From Enhydrobacter sp. (GTDB lineage: Bacteria; Pseudomonadota; Alphaproteobacteria; Reyranellales; Reyranellaceae): a stretch of 64,000 nucleotides of DNA. Below, piece by piece: positions 15,675-24,130 of this stretch. Made by a program: the position numbers and the translations under genes. The stretch is from the NCBI GenBank assembly GCA_025808875.1, contig CP075528.1, positions 4,772,473-4,836,472 of the forward strand, written 5' to 3'. The notes below the pieces were generated by a model that was given only the letters and a program-made list of their open reading frames with translations, ran no database searches and was not told the DNA's origin. Positions within the stretch are counted from its first letter, which is position 1; the number at the start of each line of letters is the position of its first letter.

Positions 15675-16097
15675 GTGACACCGGACCAGATCAGGCTCGT
15701 GCAATCGAGCTTCGCCACGGTCGCCCCGATCGCCGCTACCGCCGCCGACCTCTTCTACGGCCGGCTGTTCGAGATCGCACCGCAGGTGCGCGCCATGTTC
15801 CCCGACGACCTGTCGGAGCAGAAGAAGAAGCTGATGGCGATGCTGGGCACCGTGGTCGCGGGCCTGAACCGCATCGAGACGCTGCTGCCGGCCGTGCGTG
15901 CCCTCGGCCAGCGCCATGCGGGCTACGGCGTCAAGGCTGAACACTTCGCGCCGGTCGGCGCGGCGCTGCTTTGGACCCTGGAGCAGGGACTGGGCGAAGC
16001 CTTCACGCCCGAGGTCAAGGAGGCCTGGACGATCGCCTACGGTGTGCTTTCCCAGACCATGATCGACGCGGCAAACGAGATGCCGAAGGCCGCGTGA
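15675..16097 (+). CDS. Single-domain globin
   Basis: The 140-residue protein matches bacterial hemoglobin-type globins: L-F-Y-G-R-L-F-E-I-A-P near 26-36, M-F-P-D-D-L in the CD region, and L-G-Q-R-H-A-G-Y-G-V with His81 as the likely proximal heme ligand. No reductase or sensor domain is attached. Such proteins are commonly tied to oxygen or nitric oxide chemistry, but the role here is not shown. The start is GTG at 15675, because GGGAGAG ends just upstream and an overlapping ATG (15673) runs straight into a stop in another frame. Confidence 0.88.
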   Translation: MTPDQIRLVQSSFATVAPIAATAADLFYGRLFEIAPQVRAMFPDDLSEQKKKLMAMLGTVVAGLNRIETLLPAVRALGQRHAGYGVKAEHFAPVGAALLWTLEQGLGEAFTPEVKEAWTIAYGVLSQTMIDAANEMPKAA

Positions 16098-16113
16098 CAC
16101 GGTAAAATGGAGC

Positions 16114-16872
16114 ATGGCTTTTGCCGACGGCGTGCTCCGACTTCATCGCGTCTTGTCGACGCCACTGGCTGATCCGGAAGAACTTGTCATCGTCCATGCC
16201 GGCGAGAGTCTGCCGGTGACCTTCGTGCGCAATCCGCGCGCCCGGCGGGCGTCGCTTCGGGTCGACGCCGCGCGTCGCCGTATCGTGCTGACGGCGCCGC
16301 CGCGCATGTCGCGCGCGACGGCCGTGGGTTTCGCCGAGGCCCAGGCCGGATGGATCGCCGCGCGCCTCGAGCGTCTGCCGATCCGTCGGCCGTTCGTCGA
16401 TGGCGGCGAGCTACCGCTGTTCGGCGCACCTCATTTGATCCGTCATCGACCGGAGAGCCGGGGCACCGTCTGGCGCGAAGGCAACGAGATCCATGTCGCC
16501 GGCCGACAGGAGCACTTGCCGCGGCGCCTGAAGGACTGGCTGGCTGCCGAGATACGTCGGGAACTGCCGCCGAGGGTTCGTGTGAAGGCCGCGCGGGTGG
16601 ATCGACCGGTCAAGCGCATCACCATCCGCGATACGCGCTCTCGATGGGGGAGCTGCGGCCCGGACGCCTCGATGAGTTTCTCCTGGCGCCTGGTGTTCGC
16701 ACCGCTGCACGTCGTCGACTATCTGGTTGCGCACGAGGTCGCCCATCTCGTGCACCTCAACCATGGGCCGCGCTTCTGGGCGCTGGCGGAAGAACTCTGC
16801 GACGGGCCCATGGAGCAGGCGCATGCCTGGCTGAAGGCCAACGGCGAGTCGCTGCTCCAATACGGAGCGTAA
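16114..16872 (+). CDS. YgjP-like (DUF45) zinc metallopeptidase
   Basis: The 252-residue protein has an N-terminal beta-rich region (V-R-N-P-R-A-R-R-A-S-L-R-V) and a C-terminal peptidase core with R-W-G-S-C and the zinc motif H-E-V-A-H-L-V-H-L-N-H, where the HExxH histidines and a following His bind zinc and Glu is catalytic. This matches the DUF45/YgjP (M48-related) family. No signal peptide is seen, so it acts in the cytoplasm. Its natural substrates are unknown. It begins 16 bases after the globin gene and ends 2 bases before a convergent oxidoreductase gene. Confidence 0.87.
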   Translation: MAFADGVLRLHRVLSTPLADPEELVIVHAGESLPVTFVRNPRARRASLRVDAARRRIVLTAPPRMSRATAVGFAEAQAGWIAARLERLPIRRPFVDGGELPLFGAPHLIRHRPESRGTVWREGNEIHVAGRQEHLPRRLKDWLAAEIRRELPPRVRVKAARVDRPVKRITIRDTRSRWGSCGPDASMSFSWRLVFAPLHVVDYLVAHEVAHLVHLNHGPRFWALAEELCDGPMEQAHAWLKANGESLLQYGA

Positions 16873-16874
16873 TC

Positions 16875-18125
16875 CTATCCGAAGCGGCCAGGATCGCAGG
16901 CTGTCAGCGCCTCGGGCAATGTTTCGCCGGCCATTTGCCGGGCGATCAGTCGGCCGGTCGCGGTGGCGAGCGTCAGGCCGAGATGCTGATGGCCGTAGCC
17001 GCAATAGACGTTGGCGAGCCGCGGCGCCCGTCCGATGGCGGGCCGATAGTCCGGCAACGTCGGGCGTTCGCCGATCCAGCGGCTGATCTCCGCGCCGCCG
17101 ACTCCCGGGAAGATGTCCTTGAGATGTCTCACCAGCATGTCGGCGCGATGCCAGGAAGGCGGCTTGTGCGGCGCCGCGAGTTCCACCGTGCCGGCGAGGC
17201 GCAGGCCGTCCGCCATCGGCGTGACGAAGAAACCGCGATCGACGGGGCTGACCGGCAGCTCGAAGCGCACGTTGTCGGGCGCCAGCATGACATGATAGCC
17301 GCGTTCGGCGACCAGCGGCGCATTGAAGCCGAGCAGGCGGGTCAACTCGCCCGAGGCTCGGCCCGCGGCGATGACCACGGCATCTGCCGGCAGCTCTCCG
17401 TCCGTGACTTGCACGGAGACGACCCGATTGCCGTCACGGCGGAAGCCGCGTACGCGGCCGCGCACGATGGTCCCGCCGTCGGCGGCGAAGCGTTCGGCGA
17501 GCGTCGCCACCACCCTGTACGGGTCGATGGTATGCACGCCCTTCGGATAGAGGATGCCGCGCACGATGTGCGGACTGAGGCCGGGCGCGAGCTCGCGCGC
17601 CTGGTCGCCACTCACGACCTCGAACTCGGTGCCCTTGTCCTTCTGAAGCTCGCGCATTTCGTCGCTTGCCTGGAAAGACGCCTCACTCTCGTAGACGTAG
17701 AGCGCACCCTTGCTGCGAAAGAGCTCGCCCAGGCCCGAGGCCTGGATTTCGGCCTTCCACGCCACGTCGGCTTCGAGCATCAGCGGTTTGAAGGCACGCT
17801 TGCCCTTCTGCACTTCGCTGTCGCGCATCGAGGCCCAGGCGAAACGCGCCATCCACGGCAGCAGGGCGGGGATGCTGGCGCGATGGACGGTGAGCGGGCC
17901 GCTCGGGTCCATCAGCATCGCCGGGACCTTCTTCAGGGTCGCCGGCCGGGCGAGCGGGATCAGGCTGTCGACGGAAAGGAAGCCCGCATTGCCGAACGAA
18001 GTGCCGCGACCGGGCTCGTTGCTGTCGAGCAGGGTGACGCTGCGGCCCTCGCGCTGCAGGGTGCGGGCGGTGGCTGCGCCGACGATACCGGCGCCAATGA
18101 CGATGACGGGGGGTTCGCTTGCCAT
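16875..18125 (-). CDS. FAD-dependent D-amino acid dehydrogenase-like oxidoreductase
   Basis: The 416-residue protein has an N-terminal FAD-binding G-A-G-I-V-G-A-A-T-A motif (about residues 11-20), the DAO-family segment G-T-S-F-G-N-A-G-F, and a C-terminal G-Y-G-H-Q-H-L-G-L-T-L-A block typical of DadA-type flavoproteins. DadA oxidises D-amino acids, passing electrons to the respiratory chain. No alanine racemase or regulator gene is adjacent, so another amine substrate is possible. It is divergent from hslV. Confidence 0.82.
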   Translation of the reverse strand: MASEPPVIVIGAGIVGAATARTLQREGRSVTLLDSNEPGRGTSFGNAGFLSVDSLIPLARPATLKKVPAMLMDPSGPLTVHRASIPALLPWMARFAWASMRDSEVQKGKRAFKPLMLEADVAWKAEIQASGLGELFRSKGALYVYESEASFQASDEMRELQKDKGTEFEVVSGDQARELAPGLSPHIVRGILYPKGVHTIDPYRVVATLAERFAADGGTIVRGRVRGFRRDGNRVVSVQVTDGELPADAVVIAAGRASGELTRLLGFNAPLVAERGYHVMLAPDNVRFELPVSPVDRGFFVTPMADGLRLAGTVELAAPHKPPSWHRADMLVRHLKDIFPGVGGAEISRWIGERPTLPDYRPAIGRAPRLANVYCGYGHQHLGLTLATATGRLIARQMAGETLPEALTACDPGRFG

Positions 18126-18181
18126 GGTCCGAGGTTAGCATGGCGATTGATTTGCCGCCGCGAATGACTATCTAGGCCCCC

Positions 18182-18742
18182 ATGTCTGCACGATCCGACG
18201 CGGCCGCCTCGCCCGGCTGGCACGCCACCACGATCCTCTCGGTGCGCAAGGCGGGCCAGGTCGTCATGGCCGGCGACGGCCAGGTCTCGATGGGTCAGAC
18301 CATCGTCAAGGGCAATGCGAAGAAGGTCCGCCGATTGGGTGGCGGCCAGATCGTCGCCGGCTTTGCCGGTTCGACGGCCGACGCCTTCACCTTGTTCGAG
18401 CGGCTCGAATCGAAGTTGGAGCGTCATCCCGGCCAGCTGCTGCGGGCCTCCATCGAGCTCGCCAAGGACTGGCGCACCGACCGCTACCTGCGCCGGCTGG
18501 AGGCGATGATGGCGGTCGCCGACAAGGACGTGTCGTTGCTGCTGAGCGGGTCCGGCGACGTGCTGGAGCCGGAGGGCGGCATCATCGCCATCGGATCGGG
18601 CGGCAACTACGCGCTGGCCGCTGCGCGGGCGCTGATCGACGTCGAGGGCCTCGACGCCGAGGCCATCGCGCGCCGGGCGATGGACATCGCCGCCGACATC
18701 TGTGTCTACACCAACCACAATCTGGTCATCGAGAAGCTCTAG
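18182..18742 (+). CDS. hslV: ATP-dependent protease peptidase subunit HslV
   Basis: HslV forms the proteolytic double ring of the HslUV protease. The 186-residue protein contains T-T-I-L-S-V-R, with Thr16 or Thr17 as the nucleophile, then M-A-G-D-G-Q-V-S-M-G-Q-T and G-F-A-G-S-T-A-D-A. HslV needs a free N-terminal threonine, so the 15 residues before it must be a propeptide, or translation starts further in; no ATG sits just before Thr16. No Shine-Dalgarno is visible upstream of 18182. It is followed by hslU with 2 bases between. Confidence 0.96.
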   Translation: MSARSDAAASPGWHATTILSVRKAGQVVMAGDGQVSMGQTIVKGNAKKVRRLGGGQIVAGFAGSTADAFTLFERLESKLERHPGQLLRASIELAKDWRTDRYLRRLEAMMAVADKDVSLLLSGSGDVLEPEGGIIAIGSGGNYALAAARALIDVEGLDAEAIARRAMDIAADICVYTNHNLVIEKL

Positions 18743-18744
18743 GA

Positions 18745-20055
18745 ATGGGCAACGACTTTTCCCCGCGCGAGATCGTCTCCGAACTCGACAAGCACATCGT
18801 CGGCCAGCTCGAGGCCAAGCGCGCCGTCGCCGTGGCGCTGCGCAATCGCTGGCGGCGCCTGCAGCTGCCCGAGGCCCTGCGCGAGGAGGTCCTGCCCAAG
18901 AACATCCTGATGATCGGCCCGACCGGCTGCGGCAAGACCGAGATTGCGCGCCGGTTGGCCAAGCTCGCCGACGCGCCCTTCCTCAAGGTCGAGGCGACCA
19001 AGTTCACCGAGGTCGGCTATGTCGGCCGCGACGTCGAGCAGATCGCCCGCGACCTGATGGAGGTGTCGCTCGACATGGCCCGCGAGCGGCTGCGCAAGGA
19101 CGTCAAGGCGAAGGCCGAACTCGCCGCCGAGGATCGCGTGCTCGATGCGTTGTGCGGCGCGAGCGCCAGCGAGGAGACGCGCCTGCGCTTTCGCCACAAG
19201 CTGCGCAACAACGAACTGAACGATCGCGAGATCGAGGTCGAGGTCGCCGATTCGGGTTCGCCGCTGCAGTTCGAGGTGCCCGGTCAGCCCGGCGCGTCGG
19301 TCGGCATGATCAATATCGGCGACATGCTGGGCAAGGCTTTCGGCGGCCGCACCAAGAAGCGCAAGATGACGGTTTTGCAGTCCTACGAGACCCTGCTGCG
19401 CGAGGAAAGCGACCGCCTGCTCGACCAGGAGCGCGCGGTGCGCGAGGCCCGCGAGGCGGTCGAGCAGAACGGCATCGTTTTCATCGACGAGATCGACAAG
19501 ATCACGGCACGCAGCGAGTTCCGCGGCGGCGGCGACGTCAGCCGCGAAGGTGTGCAGCGCGACCTGCTGCCGCTGATCGAGGGTACGACGGTGAACACCA
19601 AGCATGGGCCGGTGAAGACCGATCACGTGCTGTTCATCTGCTCCGGCGCGTTCCATCTCGCCAAGCCGTCCGACATGCTGCCCGAGCTCCAGGGCCGGCT
19701 GCCGATCCGTGTCAGCCTCGCATCGCTCACCCAGGAGGATTTTCGCCGTATCCTCACCGAACCCGAGGCGAGTCTGGTCAAACAGTACAAGGCCTTGCTG
19801 GGCACCGAAAAGGTGGAGCTCGACTTCAAGCAGGACGCCATCGACGAGCTCGCCAAGCTGTCGGCGGAGATCAACGATACGGTCGAGAACATCGGCGCGC
19901 GGCGGCTGCACACGGTGATGGAGAAGCTGCTCGAAGAAGTGAGCTTCAGCGCCTCCGATCGGCCCGGCCAGAAAGTCGAGATCGACGCGACCTATGTACG
20001 CGACCGCGTGAGCCCGCTGGCAAAGAACGCCGACCTCTCGAAGTTCGTGCTGTAG
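18745..20055 (+). CDS. hslU: ATP-dependent protease ATPase subunit HslU
   Basis: HslU is the AAA+ unfoldase that feeds proteins to HslV. The 436-residue protein begins with F-S-P-R-E-I-V-S-E-L-D, has Walker A G-P-T-G-C-G-K-T at 58-65, an intermediate I domain (about 110-240), Walker B I-V-F-I-D-E-I-D-K-I and a sensor-2 region with E-N-I-G-A-R-R-L-H-T. It ends in L-S-K-F-V-L, a form typical of the HslU C-terminus that inserts into HslV. It forms a two-gene operon with hslV. Confidence 0.98.
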   Translation: MGNDFSPREIVSELDKHIVGQLEAKRAVAVALRNRWRRLQLPEALREEVLPKNILMIGPTGCGKTEIARRLAKLADAPFLKVEATKFTEVGYVGRDVEQIARDLMEVSLDMARERLRKDVKAKAELAAEDRVLDALCGASASEETRLRFRHKLRNNELNDREIEVEVADSGSPLQFEVPGQPGASVGMINIGDMLGKAFGGRTKKRKMTVLQSYETLLREESDRLLDQERAVREAREAVEQNGIVFIDEIDKITARSEFRGGGDVSREGVQRDLLPLIEGTTVNTKHGPVKTDHVLFICSGAFHLAKPSDMLPELQGRLPIRVSLASLTQEDFRRILTEPEASLVKQYKALLGTEKVELDFKQDAIDELAKLSAEINDTVENIGARRLHTVMEKLLEEVSFSASDRPGQKVEIDATYVRDRVSPLAKNADLSKFVL

Positions 20056-20068
20056 GGAAGGGCGGGCC

Positions 20069-20200
20069 CTAGAAACAGTAGGCAGCGATCAGGTCGACCA
20101 GATAGGCGGGGCCATTGGCGCCCCACAGCACGAACGACACCGCGGTCGCCGCCGCCACCAACGCGGCCGATCCCCAGAGCAGCAGGGGCTGCCAGGCCAT
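20069..20200 (-). CDS. Small single-span membrane protein after an MFS gene
   Basis: An ATG at 20200, only two bases after the MFS transporter stop, opens a 43-residue frame. It encodes M-A-W-Q-P-L-L-L-W-G-S-A-A-L-V-A, a hydrophobic run of about 20 residues, and an A-N-G-P-A-Y-L-V-D segment before a short aromatic tail. The stop-start spacing suggests translational coupling to the transporter. No family is recognised. The hydrophobic character and tight coupling support a real gene, but its small size leaves doubt. Confidence 0.45.
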   Translation of the reverse strand: MAWQPLLLWGSAALVAAATAVSFVLWGANGPAYLVDLIAAYCF

Positions 20201-20202
20201 GC

Positions 20203-21447
20203 TCACGCCGGCTGCGCCGTGGCCGGCCGCTGCAGGCGTTCCTCGACGATCGGCCAGTGCAGCAGTGCCGAGACGAGGCCGAGCGCGATCGAGATCCACC
20301 ACATCATGTCGTAGTTGCCCTGCAGGTCGAACAGCCGCCCGCCGCCCCAGCCACCGAAGAAGCTGCCGACCTGATGGCTGAAGAAGACGATACCGTTCAG
20401 CATGGTGACATGGACCGGGCCAAAAATGAATCCGACCAGCGCCGTGGTCAGCGGCACGGTGCCGAGCCACAGGAAGCCCAACGCGCCAGCGAAAGCCAGT
20501 ACCGAAGCGGCCGATAGCGGCGTCACTACGAAGGCCAGGAACACGAGGGAGCGCAACAGGTAAAGCAGGGACAGCAGGTTCTTGCGCTTGTACGTCGCGC
20601 CGAGCGAACTCCACAGGACGGCGCCGACGATGTTGAAGAGGCCCACCATGCCGATCGCCCAGCCGCCCAGCTCGGCCGGGGTGAGCTCGACGCCGAACAG
20701 CGACAGGCCGATGCCCTTGTCGGAAATGTAGGCCGGCAGGTGGCCGCCGACGAAGGCGACATGAAAGCCGCAAACGAAGTAGCCGGTGACCAGCAGCACA
20801 TAGCTCTTCTGGGCGAAGGCCTCGCCGAGCGCCTCGCGTGCGCTTTGCCGGCCACCCTGTGTCTTGCGGGCGGCGGCGATCTCGCGGCTGTCGTTGAGAC
20901 CGGCGGCCAGGAAGATCATCAGGATGGCGATGATGGTCAGCGCCCAGACGGTGGGGCGCCAGTCGCCGAACCAAGTCTGCAGGATGGCGGCGAGCGGCAC
21001 GATGAAGAACTGGCCGAACGAGCCGCCGGCCGAGCAGATGCCGATCGCCAGTGCCTGCTTGGCGGGCGGCGCCACGCGCAGGATCACGCCCAGCACCGGG
21101 CCGAAGCTCGCCGCCGACAGGCCGATGCCGACCAGGACGTTGCCCAGGATCAACATGAATCCGTCGTGCATCAGGGCCGTGACCACCATGCCCACCACAT
21201 AGAGCGCACTGCCGCCGGCGATGGTCCAGGCCGAGCCGAAACGGTCGCACAGCCGGCCCGACAAGGGGGCGACCGCTCCCATCAGGAGCATCGACAGGGC
21301 GGTGCCGAACGAGAAGAGCTCGCGCCCGACGTCCAGTTCGGCGGACACGGGCTTGAGGAAGATGCCAAAGCTCTGGCGGACGCCCAGACCGATGGTGAGG
21401 ACGAGGAAGCCGCACCAGACGGCGGTCCAATAGGAGCGGGAAGTCAT
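20203..21447 (-). CDS. MFS transporter
   Basis: The 414-residue protein has about 12 hydrophobic segments. The loop after the second helix has P-L-S-G-R-L-C-D-R-F-G, the typical major facilitator motif A region, and a long polar cytoplasmic loop with K-T-Q-G-G-R-Q-S separates the two halves. The layout resembles the oxalate/formate or monocarboxylate-type MFS group, but the substrate cannot be assigned. The start at 21447 is chosen because the family begins shortly before the first helix; an in-frame upstream ATG at 21483 adds 12 polar residues. Confidence 0.85.
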   Translation of the reverse strand: MTSRSYWTAVWCGFLVLTIGLGVRQSFGIFLKPVSAELDVGRELFSFGTALSMLLMGAVAPLSGRLCDRFGSAWTIAGGSALYVVGMVVTALMHDGFMLILGNVLVGIGLSAASFGPVLGVILRVAPPAKQALAIGICSAGGSFGQFFIVPLAAILQTWFGDWRPTVWALTIIAILMIFLAAGLNDSREIAAARKTQGGRQSAREALGEAFAQKSYVLLVTGYFVCGFHVAFVGGHLPAYISDKGIGLSLFGVELTPAELGGWAIGMVGLFNIVGAVLWSSLGATYKRKNLLSLLYLLRSLVFLAFVVTPLSAASVLAFAGALGFLWLGTVPLTTALVGFIFGPVHVTMLNGIVFFSHQVGSFFGGWGGGRLFDLQGNYDMMWWISIALGLVSALLHWPIVEERLQRPATAQPA

Positions 21448-21530
21448 GGCGCAGGATAGGGCTTCGCCCTCCCGGGCGCGCATAGAAATTGTTCATGCCG
21501 TCAAAAGCCGCGATGTGGCACAAGAAGGGC

Positions 21531-23057
21531 ATGAGACGTCTGATGGTCCGGATGGCGACGGCGGCCCTGGGGCTGCTGATCGCCGGCAGTGCGCTCGCCG
21601 GGCCGCCGCGGCTGGAGCGCGAGCGGTGCGTGTTCAAGGCGCCGCGCACCGACCGACTGGAATGCTACAGCCTGGTCGTTCCCGAGAATCGCGAGAAGCC
21701 CCAGGGTCGGGAGGTTCGTCTCAAGGTTGCGGTACTGAAGGCCAAGCGCGCTCTCGACCGCGATCCATTGGTCTATCTGGCCGGCGGCCCGGGCGATGCA
21801 CCGTTGATCGCCTTCAACGCCGGCGCCGACCCCCTCTCCGAGGGGGATTGGTGGAATGACACCGCCAACATTCGCCGACGTCGCGATGTCGTCATCCTGA
21901 GCCAGCGCGGCGCCGGTGGCTCTTCACCCGACCTCGACTGCTTCGACACCCGCAACACCGAAGCCGCCCGCGCGCGCCGTCGTGCCATCACGGAGCCGCA
22001 GGAGCGCGACATCCTGATCCGCTGTCGCGTCGAGTTGGACCGCCGCCGGATCGATCTCGCCATGTACACGACGCCGGCGCTCGCCGACGACGTGGCCGAC
22101 CTCGCCCGTGTCCTCGGGGCGCAGAGGATCAATCTTTACGGAATCTCCTACGGCACGCGCTGGGCACTGGAAGTGATGCGGCGCCATCCCCGGTTGATTC
22201 GCTCCGCCGTGCTCGACGGGGTCTATCCGCCGCAGGTCAATGGCGAGCAGAACGAGCCCGAATTCATCCGCGGCGTCTTCGAGAAGCTCTACGGCGAGTG
22301 CGCCATGGACGCTCTGTGCAAGCAGCGCCATCCCGACTTCAGCAAGGACCTGCGCAACCTGATCGAAGAGACGGCGCGCAAGCCGCTGGCGCTCACACTG
22401 CAGCTCGACGACGGGCCGCTGCCGGTGCGCATCGACGGGCCGCGGCTGATGATGATCCTGCTGCACTTGATGCGTCAGGGCGACGCCGCCATGGTGCCCG
22501 AACTGGTCACCATGATCCGCAACAAGGACTACCGGCTGTTGCGGCAGTTCGCCGAGGATTTCGAGATCGAGGATGGCGGGCTGCTCGAGCAGAACGCCCA
22601 GCAGTTCGGCGGCCTGTTCAACACGATCGAGTGCCGCGAAAGCTGGTCGGCGATCGACCTGGCGGCGCGGGAGCGCAACATCCTGATCGGCGGCATCTAC
22701 GGGTTGACCGCCAAGCTCAGCCGGCTGCCGACCGTGTGTCCGGCTTGGAACGTTCCACCCGCAGCGCCTTCGGAGCGCCGGCCTGTGAGTTCGGATATCC
22801 CCACTCTCCTGCTCAGCGGCAGCTACGATTGGCTGACGCCGCCGGCATGGGGACGCGAGGCGGCCCGGCATCTGTCGGTGTCGCGGCATGTCATTTTCCG
22901 CGCGCTCGGCCATGGCGTGACCAGCCAGGACCCCTGTGCCGCCAAGTTGCGCGACGAATTCATCAAGAACCCGGATCCTCGTGCGGTGCCCGGCTGCCGC
23001 TTCGACACGCCGCCCGACTTCGCGCTCGCCCACGAGCGCGTGCAGGCACTGCCCTGA
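21531..23057 (+). CDS. Secreted alpha/beta hydrolase, TAP-like C-terminus
   Basis: The 508-residue protein starts with a signal peptide (about 1-23, ending A-L-A-G). It has the proline iminopeptidase-like segment V-Y-L-A-G-G-P-G, the oxyanion region S-Q-R-G-A-G-G-S, the nucleophile Ser206 in G-I-S-Y-G-T-R, an Asp in L-L-S-G-S-Y-D-W-L-T-P and a His in L-G-H-G-V-T-S, giving a complete triad. This matches tripeptidyl-aminopeptidase-like exported hydrolases, which release short peptides or cleave esters. The start at 21531 follows AAGAAGGGC; upstream ATG codons at 21489 and 21495 are less likely. Confidence 0.83.
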   Translation: MRRLMVRMATAALGLLIAGSALAGPPRLERERCVFKAPRTDRLECYSLVVPENREKPQGREVRLKVAVLKAKRALDRDPLVYLAGGPGDAPLIAFNAGADPLSEGDWWNDTANIRRRRDVVILSQRGAGGSSPDLDCFDTRNTEAARARRRAITEPQERDILIRCRVELDRRRIDLAMYTTPALADDVADLARVLGAQRINLYGISYGTRWALEVMRRHPRLIRSAVLDGVYPPQVNGEQNEPEFIRGVFEKLYGECAMDALCKQRHPDFSKDLRNLIEETARKPLALTLQLDDGPLPVRIDGPRLMMILLHLMRQGDAAMVPELVTMIRNKDYRLLRQFAEDFEIEDGGLLEQNAQQFGGLFNTIECRESWSAIDLAARERNILIGGIYGLTAKLSRLPTVCPAWNVPPAAPSERRPVSSDIPTLLLSGSYDWLTPPAWGREAARHLSVSRHVIFRALGHGVTSQDPCAAKLRDEFIKNPDPRAVPGCRFDTPPDFALAHERVQALP

Positions 23058-23076
23058 TCCGGAGGATGGGACGACG

Positions 23077-24012
23077 ATGAATCGCGTACTGGCCCATACG
23101 GGCGTTACCTATCCCATCGTGCAGGCACCGATGGGCTGGATCGCGCGCAGCCAGCTTGCCTCGGCCGTGTCGAATGCCGGCGGCCTCGGCGTCATCGAGA
23201 CCTCGAGCGGCGAGGTCGATGCGTGTCTGGCCGAGATCGCCCGGATGCGCGAGCTCACCGACAGGCCGTTTGGCGTCAACCTGCCGCTGCTTTTCATCCG
23301 CGATCCGCGAATCGTCGACCTGGTCGCCCGATCGGGCGTGAAGTTCGTCACGACCTCCGCCGGCTCGCCGGCGAAGTTGCTGCCGACCCTCAAGGCGGCC
23401 GGCCTCGTCGTCTATCACGTGGTTCCCAATCTCTCCTCGGCGCTCAAGGCAGTCGACGCCGGGGTCGACGGGCTGATCGTCGAAGGCGGCGAGGGCGGTG
23501 GCTTCAAGAATCCCGACGACGTCTCGACGCTCGTCCTGCTGCAGGCCGTGCGCGAACGCACCGACGTGCCGATGATCGCCGCTGGCGGCATCTGTGACGG
23601 CCGCGGCATGGCGGCCGCCTTCGCGCTCGGCGCCGAGGGCATCCAGATGGGCACCCGCTTCGTCAGCGCCGCGGAAAGCCCGGTGCATGCCAACTACAAG
23701 CAGGCCATCGTCGATGCCGACGATACCGGCACGGTGATGCTGAACCGCAAATCGTCGCCCTGCGTGCGGGCGCTCAAGACCGAGCGGGCAAGACAGATCG
23801 ATCGCGATGGCTCCTTCGACCGCGCGATCTTCGGATCGGTGAAGGACGTCTATTTCGGCGGCGACATGGAGGCGTCGCTGGCGCTGGCCGGCCAGACCGT
23901 GGGGCTGATCCACGAGGTCCTGCCGGTGGCCGAGATCGTCAAGCGCACGATCGAGGGCTTCCACAGCATCCGCCGCGCTCAGGGCGACAGATCGCTGGCC
24001 GGCACCTTCTGA
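23077..24012 (+). CDS. Nitronate monooxygenase
   Basis: The 311-residue TIM-barrel flavoprotein belongs to the nitronate monooxygenase (2-nitropropane dioxygenase) family. It shows Q-A-P-M-G near residue 16, the G-G-L-G-V-I-E turn, Y-H-V-V-P-N, G-L-I-V-E-G-G-E-G-G-G and the FMN phosphate region A-A-G-G-I-C-D-G-R-G and M-G-T-R-F-V. These enzymes detoxify alkyl nitronates with FMN and oxygen, and some family members act as FabK-type enoyl reductases, but a FabI is already present. GGAGG at 23061-23065 supports the ATG at 23077. It ends about 120 bases before the hyf operon. Confidence 0.87.
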   Translation: MNRVLAHTGVTYPIVQAPMGWIARSQLASAVSNAGGLGVIETSSGEVDACLAEIARMRELTDRPFGVNLPLLFIRDPRIVDLVARSGVKFVTTSAGSPAKLLPTLKAAGLVVYHVVPNLSSALKAVDAGVDGLIVEGGEGGGFKNPDDVSTLVLLQAVRERTDVPMIAAGGICDGRGMAAAFALGAEGIQMGTRFVSAAESPVHANYKQAIVDADDTGTVMLNRKSSPCVRALKTERARQIDRDGSFDRAIFGSVKDVYFGGDMEASLALAGQTVGLIHEVLPVAEIVKRTIEGFHSIRRAQGDRSLAGTF

Positions 24013-24130
24013 CGGGTCCCGTAGTCCCGACACACCCTGTGCTACAGTGTCTAGGCTTGCGTGGACGTACCGGTAGAATAGACACAAAAAAGCAGTAATA
24101 TGAACTCATAGCGATGAGGCCAAGGCGGTT

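Noticed and set aside
18147..18174. TTGATT-N16-TATCTA upstream of hslV, suggesting a leaderless transcript
   Set aside because: The -10 box matches the consensus at only three positions, so the promoter and leaderless claim cannot be supported.
24013..24130. TAGAAT at 24074-24079 as a promoter for the hyf operon
   Set aside because: No -35 box lies at a normal distance; the operon promoter cannot be placed with confidence.
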